Shown here piece after piece: positions 9,483 through 18,538 of a stretch of 64,000 nucleotides of DNA. The translations under genes were made by a program, and so were the position numbers. Location: NCBI GenBank assembly GCA_963743705.1, contig CAVUQS010000011.1, forward strand, positions 1-64,000, written 5' to 3'. How positions within the stretch are numbered: position 1 is the stretch's first letter; each line of letters starts with the position of its first letter. The notes under the pieces were generated by a model. It was not told the DNA's origin and did no database searches. It saw only the letters and a list, made by a program, of their open reading frames with translations. The stretch is from PALSA-243 sp963743705. GTDB taxonomy: Bacteria; Acidobacteriota; Terriglobia; Bryobacterales; Bryobacteraceae.

Positions 9483-11243
9483 CTACTTCACCTGAATCGC
9501 GAACAGCGTTTGATCGTCGAAGGCTTTGGTGGAGTACTTGTCGAGGTCTTTGAACATGGCGGCGATCAGCTCAGCCGCGGGCTTCTTGGCGTTGGCGCGC
9601 AGCACCTGGGCAATGCGGCCGCGGCCGTATTCGTGGCCGGCGGCGTTGAGGTGATCGGTGATGCCATCGGAATAGAGCAGCACGGTGTCGCCGGGCTGGG
9701 CCTGGAACACCACTTCCTCGTATTCGCGCGATTCCAGCAGGCCGAGCGGCACGCCCTCTATGCGCAGCTTCAGGATTTCCCCATTGCGGCAGATCATGGG
9801 CGGCAGAGCGCCGGCGTTCGCCATGACGAGCTGGCGGGTTGCCGGGTCCCAAGAGAGAACGAGCAGGGAGACGTAGCGCGCTTCGACCTTGCGCTCGGCG
9901 AGGGCTTCGTTGAGCGCGACCATGAGGCCGGCGGGATTGCGGCGGCGGCGGCCAAGGATGCGCAGCAGGCCGCTAATCAGGCCGCCGTAGAGCGCGGCGG
10001 CGGCGCCTTTGCCGCTGACGTCGCCGAACGCGATGATGCTTTGCCCGCCGGGCTGTTCGAGAATGTCGTAAATGTCGCCGGAAATGCCGCGCGCGGGGCG
10101 CAGGCGGACGGCGGCCTCCAGACCTTCGATTTCGGGCTCGGCATCGGGCAGCAGCACGCGCTGCAGTTCGCGGGCGGCTTCGAGATCTTCATCCATCACG
10201 CGCTGGCGCTCGGCTAGTTGGGCGTAGAGGCGCGCGTTTTCCACACTGGATGCCACCTGCGGCGCGAGCAATGTGAGCGTGCGCACGTGATCGTCGGTGA
10301 AATAACCGACACGGTCGCTTTCGAGATCCATCACGCCGACGATGCGGTCTTGCACGATCAACGGCACGGCGACTTCGGAACGAATGTCGGGGTGGGAGGC
10401 GATGTAGCGTGGATCTTTGGCGGTATCGTGCACGCGAATCACTTCGCGCGATTCGGCGGCGGCGCCGGTGATGCCTTTGCCGAGCGGGATGTTGTCGATG
10501 TTGACGCGCTTGTCGTAGCGGATGCTGAACAGGTGGCGCAGCGCGTTGGCTTCGGGATCTTTCAACAGGATGCTGAAGGCGTCGTAGTTGATGAGATCGC
10601 GCATGGTGCTGATGATTTTGGTGAGCAGCGCGTTCAAATCGAGGATGGATGAAAACTCGCGCGAGATATTGGCGAGGGTCTTCAGCGTGCGATTCTGGCG
10701 GTCGACGCGTTGATAGAGCCGGGCGTTTTCGATGGACACGGCGACGCGCGCGGCGATCAGGCGGAGCAGGGCGCGGTCGTATTCCGTGTAGGCGTTGACG
10801 CGCGTGGATTGCAGATCCAGCACGCCGACCAGCTTGCCGCGGGCGGTCATGGGCACGGCGAGTTCGGTGCGCACGGCGTCGACGGCGTTGAGATAGCGCG
10901 GATCGCTGCGCACGTCGCCTACGAGGACGGGTTCGCGGCTGGCGGCGGCGGCGCCGGTGACGCCTTCGCCGAGCGCGATGGAGAGATTGCGGACTACTTC
11001 CTCGCGATGGCCGACGGAGTAGCGGATGCGCAGATCGTGGCGCTTTTCATTGTAGAGCAGCAGCGCGAAGAGATCGTAAGGCAGTACGCGCTGCACGATT
11101 TCGGCGACGCTGGACGAGAGCTGATCGAGATCGAGCGTCTGCGCGATGACAGCGGACACTTCGAGCAGAAAGTCGAGCAACTCGGAACGCTCGCGGAACC
11201 GGACCGGCGGTTTGCGAGTCGGCGGTGTGGCAGTAGAAGGCAT
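9483..11243 (-). CDS. GAF-GAF-PP2C (SpoIIE/RsbU-type) serine phosphatase
   Basis: A 586-residue cytoplasmic signalling phosphatase. Two GAF sensor domains occupy about residues 25-175 and 190-335; both contain a G-x-G-(V/I)-TGAAA-x-SRE motif and end VENARLY or similar. A short coiled coil (AERQRVMDEDLEAARELQ) links to a PP2C-like phosphatase, about 365-580. Metal ligands are visible in GISGDIYD, FGDVSGKG, and DGITD...FDDQT. Enzymes of this layout usually dephosphorylate an anti-sigma antagonist in partner-switching systems. No antagonist or anti-sigma gene lies beside it, so its partner is unknown. It ends close to the convergent small membrane protein gene and starts 13 bases after the deoC stop. 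Confidence 0.9.
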   Translation of the reverse strand: MPSTATPPTRKPPVRFRERSELLDFLLEVSAVIAQTLDLDQLSSSVAEIVQRVLPYDLFALLLYNEKRHDLRIRYSVGHREEVVRNLSIALGEGVTGAAAASREPVLVGDVRSDPRYLNAVDAVRTELAVPMTARGKLVGVLDLQSTRVNAYTEYDRALLRLIAARVAVSIENARLYQRVDRQNRTLKTLANISREFSSILDLNALLTKIISTMRDLINYDAFSILLKDPEANALRHLFSIRYDKRVNIDNIPLGKGITGAAAESREVIRVHDTAKDPRYIASHPDIRSEVAVPLIVQDRIVGVMDLESDRVGYFTDDHVRTLTLLAPQVASSVENARLYAQLAERQRVMDEDLEAARELQRVLLPDAEPEIEGLEAAVRLRPARGISGDIYDILEQPGGQSIIAFGDVSGKGAAAALYGGLISGLLRILGRRRRNPAGLMVALNEALAERKVEARYVSLLVLSWDPATRQLVMANAGALPPMICRNGEILKLRIEGVPLGLLESREYEEVVFQAQPGDTVLLYSDGITDHLNAAGHEYGRGRIAQVLRANAKKPAAELIAAMFKDLDKYSTKAFDDQTLFAIQVK

Positions 11244-11256
11244 ACGTTGGCGCGAC

Positions 11257-12147
11257 TCAGGCAGCGGTGGCCTCGACGATTTTGACGCTGGCGGAAGCGC
11301 CGATGCGCGTGGCGCCGGCGGCGGTCATGGTCCGCAAATCCTCAAGCGTGCGGATGCCGCCCGAAGCTTTGACGCCCATCAGCGGACCGACGGCGGCGCG
11401 CATGAGCGCGATATCGTGCGCGGTTGCGCCGGCGGTACTGAAGCCCGTGGATGTCTTGACGTAATCGGCGCCTGCTTCCTTGGCGAGCACGCTGGCCAGC
11501 GTCTTTTCGGGGTCGGTGAGCAGGGCGGTCTCGATGATGACTTTCACAATGGCGTTGCCTGCATGCGAGGCGCGCGTCACTTTTTCGATGTCGGCGCGCA
11601 CGGCGTCGCGGTCGCCCGATTTCAGAGCGCCGATGTTGATCACCATGTCGATTTCCTGCGCGCCTTCGCGCACCGCGGTCTGCGTCTCGGCAACCTTCGC
11701 TTCGGTGCTGGTGGCGCCGAGCGGGAAGCCAACGACGGTGCAGACTTTGACCGGCGAGCCCGCGAGCTCGGAGCGGACGAGCGGTACCCAGTATGGATTG
11801 ACGCAGACGCTGGCGAAACTATACTGGCGTGCCTCACGGCAAACTTTGACGATATCGGCGCGCGTGGCGTCAGCTTTCAGAATGGTGTGGTCGATGAGCG
11901 CGGCGATGGCGGGATCGATTTTGGTGAGACGGTCGCTGGCGGACACGCGGTCGGCGCCGGCGGCGATGATTTCCCTGGTGTTGCGGGAGCAGGTTTGCGG
12001 GCAGCGTTGCTGGCATCCCGGACAGACCTGGTTGGGGAGATTAAGGCCCTCACCTTTTTTGCCGGGGACGGCTTCCAGTTTGGCCGCGCGGGCGAGAATT
12101 TCATCGCCGATCTGCGCCACTAAACTGTCGAGTTCCGCTTGGGTCAT
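11257..12147 (-). CDS. deoC: Deoxyribose-phosphate aldolase with cysteine-rich N-terminal tail
   Basis: DeoC cleaves 2-deoxyribose-5-phosphate to glyceraldehyde-3-phosphate and acetaldehyde. The TIM-barrel core (residues ~78-296) has the Schiff-base Lys231 in YVKTSTGF, Lys202 in VKVIIE and the Asp in EIDMVIN. It carries an extra ~75-residue N-terminal region with an amphipathic first helix and the cluster Cys42, Cys45, Cys49, Cys53 (C-x2-C-x3-C-x3-C). That cluster could bind a metal or Fe-S centre, and is absent from housekeeping DeoC. It lies 7 bases after rpiB on the same strand, so the pair is an operon of sugar-phosphate enzymes. Tail function is inferred only. Confidence 0.92.
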   Translation of the reverse strand: MTQAELDSLVAQIGDEILARAAKLEAVPGKKGEGLNLPNQVCPGCQQRCPQTCSRNTREIIAAGADRVSASDRLTKIDPAIAALIDHTILKADATRADIVKVCREARQYSFASVCVNPYWVPLVRSELAGSPVKVCTVVGFPLGATSTEAKVAETQTAVREGAQEIDMVINIGALKSGDRDAVRADIEKVTRASHAGNAIVKVIIETALLTDPEKTLASVLAKEAGADYVKTSTGFSTAGATAHDIALMRAAVGPLMGVKASGGIRTLEDLRTMTAAGATRIGASASVKIVEATAA

Positions 12148-12154
12148 GGGAAGC

Positions 12155-12766
12155 CTACTTGAGGTATCGCCGCTCCAGATCGATGATCTTTTGGACGCGC
12201 GCCTGGTGGCGTCCGCCTGCGAACGGGGTCGCGATCCAGGTCCGCAAAACGTCCTCCGCCTGGGTTTCGGTCAGCAGCTTTGCGCCGAGTGTAAGAACAT
12301 TAGAATCATTGTGTTCCCGGCTATTGCGAGCTGACGCTTTATCATAACATAGGGCTGCGCGAATGCCCGGTATCTTATTAGCAGCGATGGAGGATCCGAT
12401 GCCCGCGCCATCGATGATGACCCCACGCGCTGCGCCGCCGGACACGACGAGTTCGCCGACCGCAGCGGCGATATCGGGATAATCGGCCGGCTTTTCGTCG
12501 TGCACGCCGACGTCGCGGATTTCGAGGCCGAGGCTTTCGAGCAAAGGCTTCAGCGTCTGTTTGAGGCGGAAGCCGCCGTGATCGGCGCCGATGGCGACCG
12601 TGCGTTCGGGCGCGGGCACAGCGACGATTTGGTCGGCAGGAATTTCGACGATGCGCACGCCGCGGGCGGCCGCGGTTTCACGCGCGGACGGAGTGACGAT
12701 GCTACCGAGCGGAATTCGGAACTCGCCGCCGGGCGGAATGTCTTGTGCGGTGATGACGCGTTTCAA
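12155..12766 (-). CDS. RpiB/LacAB-like sugar-phosphate isomerase with N-terminal extension
   Basis: A 203-residue protein whose residues 56-200 match the RpiB fold: AIGADHGG at 59-65, then REHNDSNVLTLGAK. In ribose-5-phosphate isomerase B the catalytic cysteine sits in a CGTGIG loop. Here the same loop reads IIDGAGIGSSIAANK, with Asp119 instead of Cys. The first ~55 residues are extra (VITAQDIPPGG ... GSIVTPSARE) and resemble the N-terminal region I remember from EutQ-like and microcompartment-linked proteins. The start is a TTG at 12766 with no clear Shine-Dalgarno. Co-operonic with deoC. Substrate may differ from ribose-5-phosphate. Confidence 0.8.
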   Translation of the reverse strand: MKRVITAQDIPPGGEFRIPLGSIVTPSARETAAARGVRIVEIPADQIVAVPAPERTVAIGADHGGFRLKQTLKPLLESLGLEIRDVGVHDEKPADYPDIAAAVGELVVSGGAARGVIIDGAGIGSSIAANKIPGIRAALCYDKASARNSREHNDSNVLTLGAKLLTETQAEDVLRTWIATPFAGGRHQARVQKIIDLERRYLK

Positions 12767-12804
12767 AGGGTGATTGTAGCGCGCGGGGAGAAAGCAAAGT
12801 TCCG

Positions 12805-13530
12805 TCAGTTCTCCGAAGGTTTTTCCGCGTGGTCGATCACTAGAATTTCGACCGGGCCCTTGGCGGATTCCACCTTCAGCCCGAGTTGCTCTTGCAGGGC
12901 GGTGTAGAGCGAGGGGCCGGTGGTGCGGTCGGGCGGCGTTCCTTCGGGCGTGAATTCCAGCTTGAAATCGTAATAGCCGGGGAGCCCGGTCTTGTCGAAC
13001 ACCTGGCGGCCCAGCACGCTCGACAAATTGCCGGCGAGGTGTTTCATGGTGGCGGCGGTTCCAGTCAGGATGCCGGGCCTCCCCGACATGCTGTCGAATT
13101 TGTCTTTGCCCTCGGCTAAATGCGGGCTATTCTTCGCGACCACTAGCTGGAGGATGGGTAGCTCCCGCGTTTCCATATGAAACTTCAGTTGGAAACGGTC
13201 GGCGAGCAGCGCCCGCAGCATCAAGCGCCCCTGATCCTTATTGGCCGCGGTTTCGGGCTTGGCAGTGATGTCGAAAGTTGCGGAATCCATCCATGCGGGG
13301 CCGCCTTCGATTTCGCGAACCTGGTAGGCGATCAGGATGAAAAGCTTGAGCGAGGTGTTGGTGGCAGTAAATCTGCCGCTGTTGTCGAAGGAATTGGAGA
13401 TGCTGCCGTCGGCTACTTTGCTGGGTTTGATGACGGCGGCCTCGAAGTGAGGCAGAGCGTCGGGAGTCTGGGAGCTCAGTGCGTTTGCGCTCAAGAGGGC
13501 GAGGCCGGCGAGGGCCGTGCGATTCCGCAT
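12805..13530 (-). CDS. Secreted TIGR03435-family protein
   Basis: A 241-residue exported protein with a short signal peptide (to about residue 20). It shows the hallmark order of the Solibacter-type TIGR03435 family: FEAAVIKPSK, LFILIAYQV, GGPAWMDSATFDITAKP, ALLADRFQLKFHMETRELPI, DKTGLPGYYDF and a C-terminal VEILVIDHAEKPSEN. The family is strongly expanded in Acidobacteriota, and its biochemical role is unknown. It sits upstream of rpiB with 38 bases between, on the same strand. Its presence is a main reason for assigning the window to this phylum. Confidence 0.92.
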   Translation of the reverse strand: MRNRTALAGLALLSANALSSQTPDALPHFEAAVIKPSKVADGSISNSFDNSGRFTATNTSLKLFILIAYQVREIEGGPAWMDSATFDITAKPETAANKDQGRLMLRALLADRFQLKFHMETRELPILQLVVAKNSPHLAEGKDKFDSMSGRPGILTGTAATMKHLAGNLSSVLGRQVFDKTGLPGYYDFKLEFTPEGTPPDRTTGPSLYTALQEQLGLKVESAKGPVEILVIDHAEKPSEN

Positions 13531-13608
13531 AGTGTTTCGACGCGTAAGGGACCGGGTGGTTTGCGTCCCACGGCGGGACAGAGCTTTCCCAGGAGCGGGC
13601 AGAGGGTG

Positions 13609-13642
13609 GCGGGCTAAAGCCCGCAGCAGGCTGAAGGCTGCC
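13609..13642. repeat. Palindromic intergenic element
   Basis: A perfect inverted repeat GCGGGC-TAAA-GCCCGC spans 13609-13624. A second, imperfect pair (GCAG...CTGC) follows at 13626-13642. It lies between the divergent TIGR03435 gene and the recombinase-like gene. There is no T run, so it is more likely a REP-like palindrome than an intrinsic terminator. Confidence 0.5.
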
Positions 13643-13693
13643 CTATAAACCTATGGCAGACAGCGTGCTTGATGGCGCAGCGAGGAGACGCCG

Positions 13694-14131
13694 ATGGCCA
13701 GGAAAGAACGCCTTCGCGAGGCTGTGACCAGCCTCGCCAATCCCAATTATTTGACGGAACGTGCGGCCGCCGGTTGGCGCTTGGCGGCCATCGAATGGGA
13801 ACGGGAGGTTGCCGAAGAAACGGCCGCGCCGCCGGCGTGGTCGGAAGACATCCCGTACGGGATGCAGGTTTCCGAGGATGGGGCGCGGCTGGTGGAGAAT
13901 CCTGCGGAAACCGAGACCATGATCCTGGCGCTCGACATGATTGTGGAAGATCGCCCGCTCTCACAGGTCGCGATGGAGATGAACCGGCGCGGCTTTCGCA
14001 TGCGAGATGGAATAGCCTGGACGCCCACCGCGCTCTTTACGTTGCTGCCCCGCATGATCCAGATGGGGCCGCACGTTTTCTCGAGCGAGCAATGGACGTC
14101 CCGGCGCCAGAAGCTGTCGCGCGTGGTCTAG
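13694..14131 (+). CDS. Recombinase-domain-like protein, no catalytic domain
   Basis: A 145-residue protein. Residues ~70-125 (ETETMILALDMIVEDRPLS, MNRRGFRMRDG, WTPTALFTLLPRMI) look like the 'Recombinase' helical domain that follows the catalytic domain in large serine recombinases. No resolvase catalytic domain with its serine is present, so it cannot recombine DNA by itself. It may be a domesticated DNA-binding fragment or a regulator. The start at 13694 has a GGAG motif 7-8 bases upstream. It ends convergently with the peptide transporter gene. Assignment rests on pattern only. Confidence 0.55.
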   Translation: MARKERLREAVTSLANPNYLTERAAAGWRLAAIEWEREVAEETAAPPAWSEDIPYGMQVSEDGARLVENPAETETMILALDMIVEDRPLSQVAMEMNRRGFRMRDGIAWTPTALFTLLPRMIQMGPHVFSSEQWTSRRQKLSRVV

Positions 14132-14142
14132 CGGCTGGCGTC

Positions 14143-15621
14143 TTACTTCACGCCCGCCATCAGCTTTACCGTGGGCTTGGTCAGAATCGCCAGGAGGACC
14201 GCGGCGATGAGCGCTGAGGCGGCCACCGTGCCGAACAGTTGCGGTAGCGGCATGGAATCGAAGAGCGATCCGGCGCGGCCCGCGAGCCAGTTGCCGATGG
14301 CGGTGCCGAGGAACCAGATGCCCATCACGAGTCCGGCGGCGCGCGTGGGCGCGAGTTTGGTCATGGCGCTCAGGCCGACGGGGCTGAGGCAGAGTTCGCC
14401 GAGCGTCTGCAGCAGGTAGCAGCCGATCAGCCACCAGGGAGACACGTTGGCGCCCATGGCTGCCGGAACCATCAAGGCGAACGCAAAACCGCCGAACATC
14501 AGGCCCATGCTGAACTTTCCCGGGCTCGAAGGTTCACGGCTGCCGAGGGCCAGCCAGATCCAGGCGAATACCGGGGCGAGGGTGATGACAAACAGCGGCT
14601 GCACGGATTGAAACCAACTCGCGGGGAACTGAAAGCCGAGCAGATGCCGGTTCGTATTGCGTTCGCCGAAAAGGTTCAGGGACGAGCCGGCCTGCTCGAA
14701 GGACGCCCAAAAGATGGCTTCGGCAACAAACAACACCAGAATTGCTGTCGACCGCTTGCGCTCTTCGCCCGACCATCCTTTGCCGAAAATCATCCAATAA
14801 AAGACGGCCGCCGAGATTGCCACCAGCACGTAGCCGAGACCGTTCGAGATCGAATCCGCAGTGATTTCGATCATGCCCGCCGAGCTGAGCGCTAACACGC
14901 CGAGCATTGCAACGATCGCGCCAATGGCTGCGTACGCGCCAGTGCGTTTCTGGGCGCGGTCGCGGGCGGGGTCGCCCGTGGTGGAAGGATACAAGCCGGC
15001 ATCGCCCAGATGTTTTCCGCCCAGCCAATATTGAATCAATCCGGCCACCATGCCGACTCCGGAAATCGCGAAGCCCATGCGCCAGTTAATCTTTTCGCCC
15101 ACCCAGCCGCAGATGAGCGGCGAAATCAAGGCGCCGAGGTTGATGCCCATGTAGAAAATCGAGAAGCCGGAATCGCGGCGGCGGTCGCCGCGCGGGTATA
15201 GCTGACCGACGATGACGCTGACATTCGGCTTCAGCATTCCCGTGCCGAGCATCAACAACCCCAAACCCACGTAGAAGATCGCAATGCTAGGCGCGGCGAG
15301 GCAGAAATTCCCAGCCGCGATCAAGATGCCGCCGATGAGCACAGCGCGGCGCTGTCCGGTGATGCGATCCGCCACCCACCCTCCGCCGAGGCACAGCAGG
15401 TAGACCATCGCGGTGTAGAAACCGTAAACCGCGCCGGCCTTGGCGGTGGGAAACGCCAGACCGCCGGTCGTGGCCGGAGCTGTCATGAAGAGAATGAGAA
15501 GCGCGCGCGTGCCGTAGTAGCTGTAGCGCTCCCACATCTCGGTGAAAAACAGGGTGGCAAGGCCGCGCGGATGGCCGAAAAAGCTGGTGTCGGCCGACAC
15601 GACCGTGGTGGACTGGCTCAT
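14143..15621 (-). CDS. POT/PTR-family proton-dependent peptide transporter
   Basis: A 492-residue inner-membrane transporter with 12-14 helices. The family signature E-x-x-E-R-x-x-Y-Y appears near the N-terminus as TEMWERYSYYG. Further conserved features are GGWVADRITGQRRA after helix two, GTGMLKPNVS, FYMGINLGALISP and the C-terminal SPVGLSAMTKLAP region. It should take up di- and tripeptides with protons. No other peptide-use genes are adjacent, so the gene appears monocistronic. Confidence 0.92.
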   Translation of the reverse strand: MSQSTTVVSADTSFFGHPRGLATLFFTEMWERYSYYGTRALLILFMTAPATTGGLAFPTAKAGAVYGFYTAMVYLLCLGGGWVADRITGQRRAVLIGGILIAAGNFCLAAPSIAIFYVGLGLLMLGTGMLKPNVSVIVGQLYPRGDRRRDSGFSIFYMGINLGALISPLICGWVGEKINWRMGFAISGVGMVAGLIQYWLGGKHLGDAGLYPSTTGDPARDRAQKRTGAYAAIGAIVAMLGVLALSSAGMIEITADSISNGLGYVLVAISAAVFYWMIFGKGWSGEERKRSTAILVLFVAEAIFWASFEQAGSSLNLFGERNTNRHLLGFQFPASWFQSVQPLFVITLAPVFAWIWLALGSREPSSPGKFSMGLMFGGFAFALMVPAAMGANVSPWWLIGCYLLQTLGELCLSPVGLSAMTKLAPTRAAGLVMGIWFLGTAIGNWLAGRAGSLFDSMPLPQLFGTVAASALIAAVLLAILTKPTVKLMAGVK

Positions 15622-15710
15622 AAGGGTATCGACCGTTTATATCACTTCTGAGGTTGACCGTAGCCCGTCAGGCGGGGCCTAGCGTACGCCCATCACTATA
15701 ATACGGGCGG

Positions 15711-18215
15711 CTATTCGGCGCGTAGAGCGATGGCGGGATCGATGGTGCTGGCGCGCCACGCGGGCACGAGGCTGGCAACCGAGGCCGCGGCGATTAACGC
15801 CAGGGCGGCGCCCGCGAGGATGAGCGGATCGCCGTTGTTGACGCCGTAAAGCTGCGCTTCGAGGACGCGCCCCGCGGCCCAGGACGCCGGGATGCCGAAG
15901 GCCAAACCGATGCCGATCTGCGTCAGCGCGCCGCGCAGAATCATGCGCGCGACTCTGCCGCGCGTGGCGCCCAATGCGGCGCGGAGGCCGATTTCACCGG
16001 TGCGCCGCGCGACGGCGTACGCCGTGATGCCGTAAAGCCCAACGCACGCGAGCAGCGCGGCAATGCCGCCGAGCAACTCAATCAAGCGCGCGATTAAATT
16101 CGTGTGTGCCATGCGGCCTTCCACCAACTGGTCGAAGGTCTGGAGGCGAATCAGCGTGAGGTTGGGATCGATCTGCGCGAACAGGCGTTCTAGATCGCCC
16201 GCAAGGCCGGCGGTAGCGCCGGAAACGTGGAGTTCGATATCTCCGATCATGTTCGAGCGGGCGAAGGTGCGATCGGTCCAATCCTTGTCGTTCATTTGGA
16301 GCATGGGTACGAAGAACATGGGGTCGGTGGGATGGCGCAGATCGCGCAGACGGATGTCTTCGACCACGCCGACGATTTCGTAATCGGCGCGATGTTGCGT
16401 ACCGCCGAGGCCGAAGCGCTTGCCCAAGGGATCTTCGCCGGCAAAAGCTTTCTTCGCGAACGCCTGGTTCACGACGGCGACTTTGGTGGAGACCGGAGTG
16501 TCGCGCTGGTCGAAGGCGCGTCCGGCGACGATGCGTGCGCCGATGGTGTCGAAAAAGCTGGGCGTGATGCGGTCCCAGGAGGGCGAAAAAGTGAGCGTGG
16601 GATGCGCTTCCAACGAGACGCCGGATTGCCAGTTATTGCCGGACATGGGGCTGTACAGGGAGAGGCTGGAGCCGCGCACGCCGGGAAACTGGTTCATGCC
16701 GCGTTCGAGGTCGCGGTAGATGGCGGCCAGTTTTTCCGGGCTGTAGCCGTTGAAGCTGGCGTTAACGTGCGCGATGACGCGGCCGTTCGGGTTGTATCCG
16801 AACCACTGATTTTGCAGGTTGCCCATGGTCTTCGCCATCATGCCCGCGCCGGTGAGCAGCACCAGGGAGACGCCCGCCTGCAAGATAACGAGGGCGCGAT
16901 GCGGGAGCGTGGAACCGCTGGCAGCCGAACGGCCGGCGCTGCGCAGCGCATTGGCGGGATCGGCGCGCGCGGCCGACCATGCGGGCGCGATTCCGAAAAT
17001 CACGCCGGTGATGAGCGAGAGCAGGAACGTAAACCCGAGCACGGGCAGGGAAGGCGAGACATCAATGGGAACGCTCTGGATGCCGGGAAAGGCAAGGCTG
17101 ACGAGGAAGCGCGCAAGCTCCGTCGCGACGAGCAGTCCGGCGATGCCGCCCAATACGGCAAGGAGCACGCTTTCCACCAGCGCCTGGCGCAAGAGGTCCC
17201 AGCGTCCGGCGCCAAGCGCGGCGCGGATGGAGGCTTGCGTGGCGCGCGAGGTTCCGCGCGAGAGTTGCAGGTTCGCCAGATTGGCGCAGGCGATCAGCAG
17301 GACCAGGCCGGTGATGGTGAGCAGCAGCCGAAGGTCGTGTTCATAATTTTCCTTCAGCGTGGCCACTCCGCCGCCGGCGCGGGTTACGTAGAGATGCTGG
17401 CGATCGAACTGGGCGCGGTCGTTTTGGGATTTAGGCGGATCGTTGGCCTGGAGCCATTGGCGCAGTTCGACGTTGACGCGCGATTCCATGGCGGCGATGG
17501 AAGCGCCGGGCCGTATGCGCCCGATGATGTAGAGCCAATGATCGTTGAACGCCAGAATCGAATTGCGTCCGCGGATGAGGGGTTCGTCGGCGAGCGGGAT
17601 CCAGAAATCCGGCGGATCGGCGCTGAGCGTTTCGCCGAGAAACCCGGGCGGTGCGATGCCCGCGACGGTAAGCGCCGAGCCCTCGATGATGAGCGTGGAA
17701 CCGACCAGCGCGGGATCGGCGCCGAGGCTTTGCCAGGCGTTGTAACTGATCACGGCGATGGGCGGCGCACCGGGCCGGTCGTCATTGGTGGAGATGAGGC
17801 GGCCGGCGAAGGGGCGAATGCCGAATGTCGTGAAATAATTCCCGGAGACATATTCGTCGTTGAACGGCTGCGAAGGGCCGGAGCCGCGGCGCACGCCGAC
17901 GCGGGTGCGCTGCGCCTGGAACGCCGCCATTTCGGCAACTTCCGGCGTGTGATCGCGCAGGCTGACGTATAGCGGGTAGGCGAAGATGGAAAACCGGCCC
18001 TGATAGCCGCCCACGACGCAGCAATTGTCGGAGTCGCCCAGCCGGTAGAGTTGCGCCGGATCGGTCACCGGCAGCGATTTCAGCATCACCGCGTGAACCA
18101 GCGTGAAAATGGCGGAGTTGGCCCCGATTCCAAGGGCCAGCGTGATGACAGCTGCGGCCGTGAAGCCTTTGCTTTGGAGAAGTTGGCGGAGGGCGAAGCG
18201 AAAATCCCGGATCAC
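15711..18215 (-). CDS. ADOP-type ABC transporter permease (MacB/FtsX-like)
   Basis: An 834-residue permease with two MacB-type periplasmic domains and two FtsX-like membrane modules. The N-terminus MIRDFRFALRQLLQSKGFTAAAVITLALGIGANSAIF is diagnostic of the acidobacterial duplicated-orphaned-permease (ADOP) group. A first helix cluster lies near residues 270-380 and the second near 690-830, where RRTGEIGLRAALGA is the conserved coupling loop. No ATPase gene is adjacent, as is common in this group. Probably exports or extracts an unknown substrate with a MacB-type ATPase encoded elsewhere. The start is GTG at 18215, with no clear Shine-Dalgarno. Confidence 0.9.
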   Translation of the reverse strand: MIRDFRFALRQLLQSKGFTAAAVITLALGIGANSAIFTLVHAVMLKSLPVTDPAQLYRLGDSDNCCVVGGYQGRFSIFAYPLYVSLRDHTPEVAEMAAFQAQRTRVGVRRGSGPSQPFNDEYVSGNYFTTFGIRPFAGRLISTNDDRPGAPPIAVISYNAWQSLGADPALVGSTLIIEGSALTVAGIAPPGFLGETLSADPPDFWIPLADEPLIRGRNSILAFNDHWLYIIGRIRPGASIAAMESRVNVELRQWLQANDPPKSQNDRAQFDRQHLYVTRAGGGVATLKENYEHDLRLLLTITGLVLLIACANLANLQLSRGTSRATQASIRAALGAGRWDLLRQALVESVLLAVLGGIAGLLVATELARFLVSLAFPGIQSVPIDVSPSLPVLGFTFLLSLITGVIFGIAPAWSAARADPANALRSAGRSAASGSTLPHRALVILQAGVSLVLLTGAGMMAKTMGNLQNQWFGYNPNGRVIAHVNASFNGYSPEKLAAIYRDLERGMNQFPGVRGSSLSLYSPMSGNNWQSGVSLEAHPTLTFSPSWDRITPSFFDTIGARIVAGRAFDQRDTPVSTKVAVVNQAFAKKAFAGEDPLGKRFGLGGTQHRADYEIVGVVEDIRLRDLRHPTDPMFFVPMLQMNDKDWTDRTFARSNMIGDIELHVSGATAGLAGDLERLFAQIDPNLTLIRLQTFDQLVEGRMAHTNLIARLIELLGGIAALLACVGLYGITAYAVARRTGEIGLRAALGATRGRVARMILRGALTQIGIGLAFGIPASWAAGRVLEAQLYGVNNGDPLILAGAALALIAAASVASLVPAWRASTIDPAIALRAE

Positions 18216-18328
18216 GGGAGGGAATACTGGGGAAGGGGCGGAAGGGTTACAGAAAATCGGGAAACGACTTGGCCGGGGATGAAGATGGCGTGCCCGACGC
18301 CCATGTCTTGAGGCGCTAAACTGGGTTT

Positions 18329-18538
18329 ATGATGAGCAGCGAGCTTCAAATCGTGTCCAACGAGAACGGTGAGCCGACCGGCGTCATCGTTCCCATCGAA
18401 CTCTGGCGCGAGATCGAAGCCGAGCGAGAAACGGCTTATCTGCTTAGGTCTGAGGCGATGCGGAATCGTCTTTTGGCTGCGAAGCAACGCCAGGATGGAA
18501 TCCCGCTCGAGGCTGCCGTTGAGAAGCTTGGAATTTGA
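18329..18538 (+). CDS. Phd/YefM-like antitoxin
   Basis: A 69-residue acidic protein. An N-terminal strand SELQIVSNENGEPTGVIVPIELWREIEAE resembles the Phd/YefM core that contacts DNA and dimerises. The C-terminal helix (RLLAAKQRQDGIPLEAAVEKLGI) would wrap the toxin. It overlaps the start of a YoeB-like toxin frame by about 20 bases, in antitoxin-first order typical of yefM-yoeB. It lies divergently to the ADOP permease with 113 bases between. It probably autoregulates its promoter. Confidence 0.7.
   Translation: MMSSELQIVSNENGEPTGVIVPIELWREIEAERETAYLLRSEAMRNRLLAAKQRQDGIPLEAAVEKLGI

Noticed and set aside
16227..17972. A 581-residue plus-strand frame antisense to the ADOP permease
   Set aside because: The permease has clear conserved motifs throughout. 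The antisense frame is Gly/Asp/Arg-rich without any recognisable fold.
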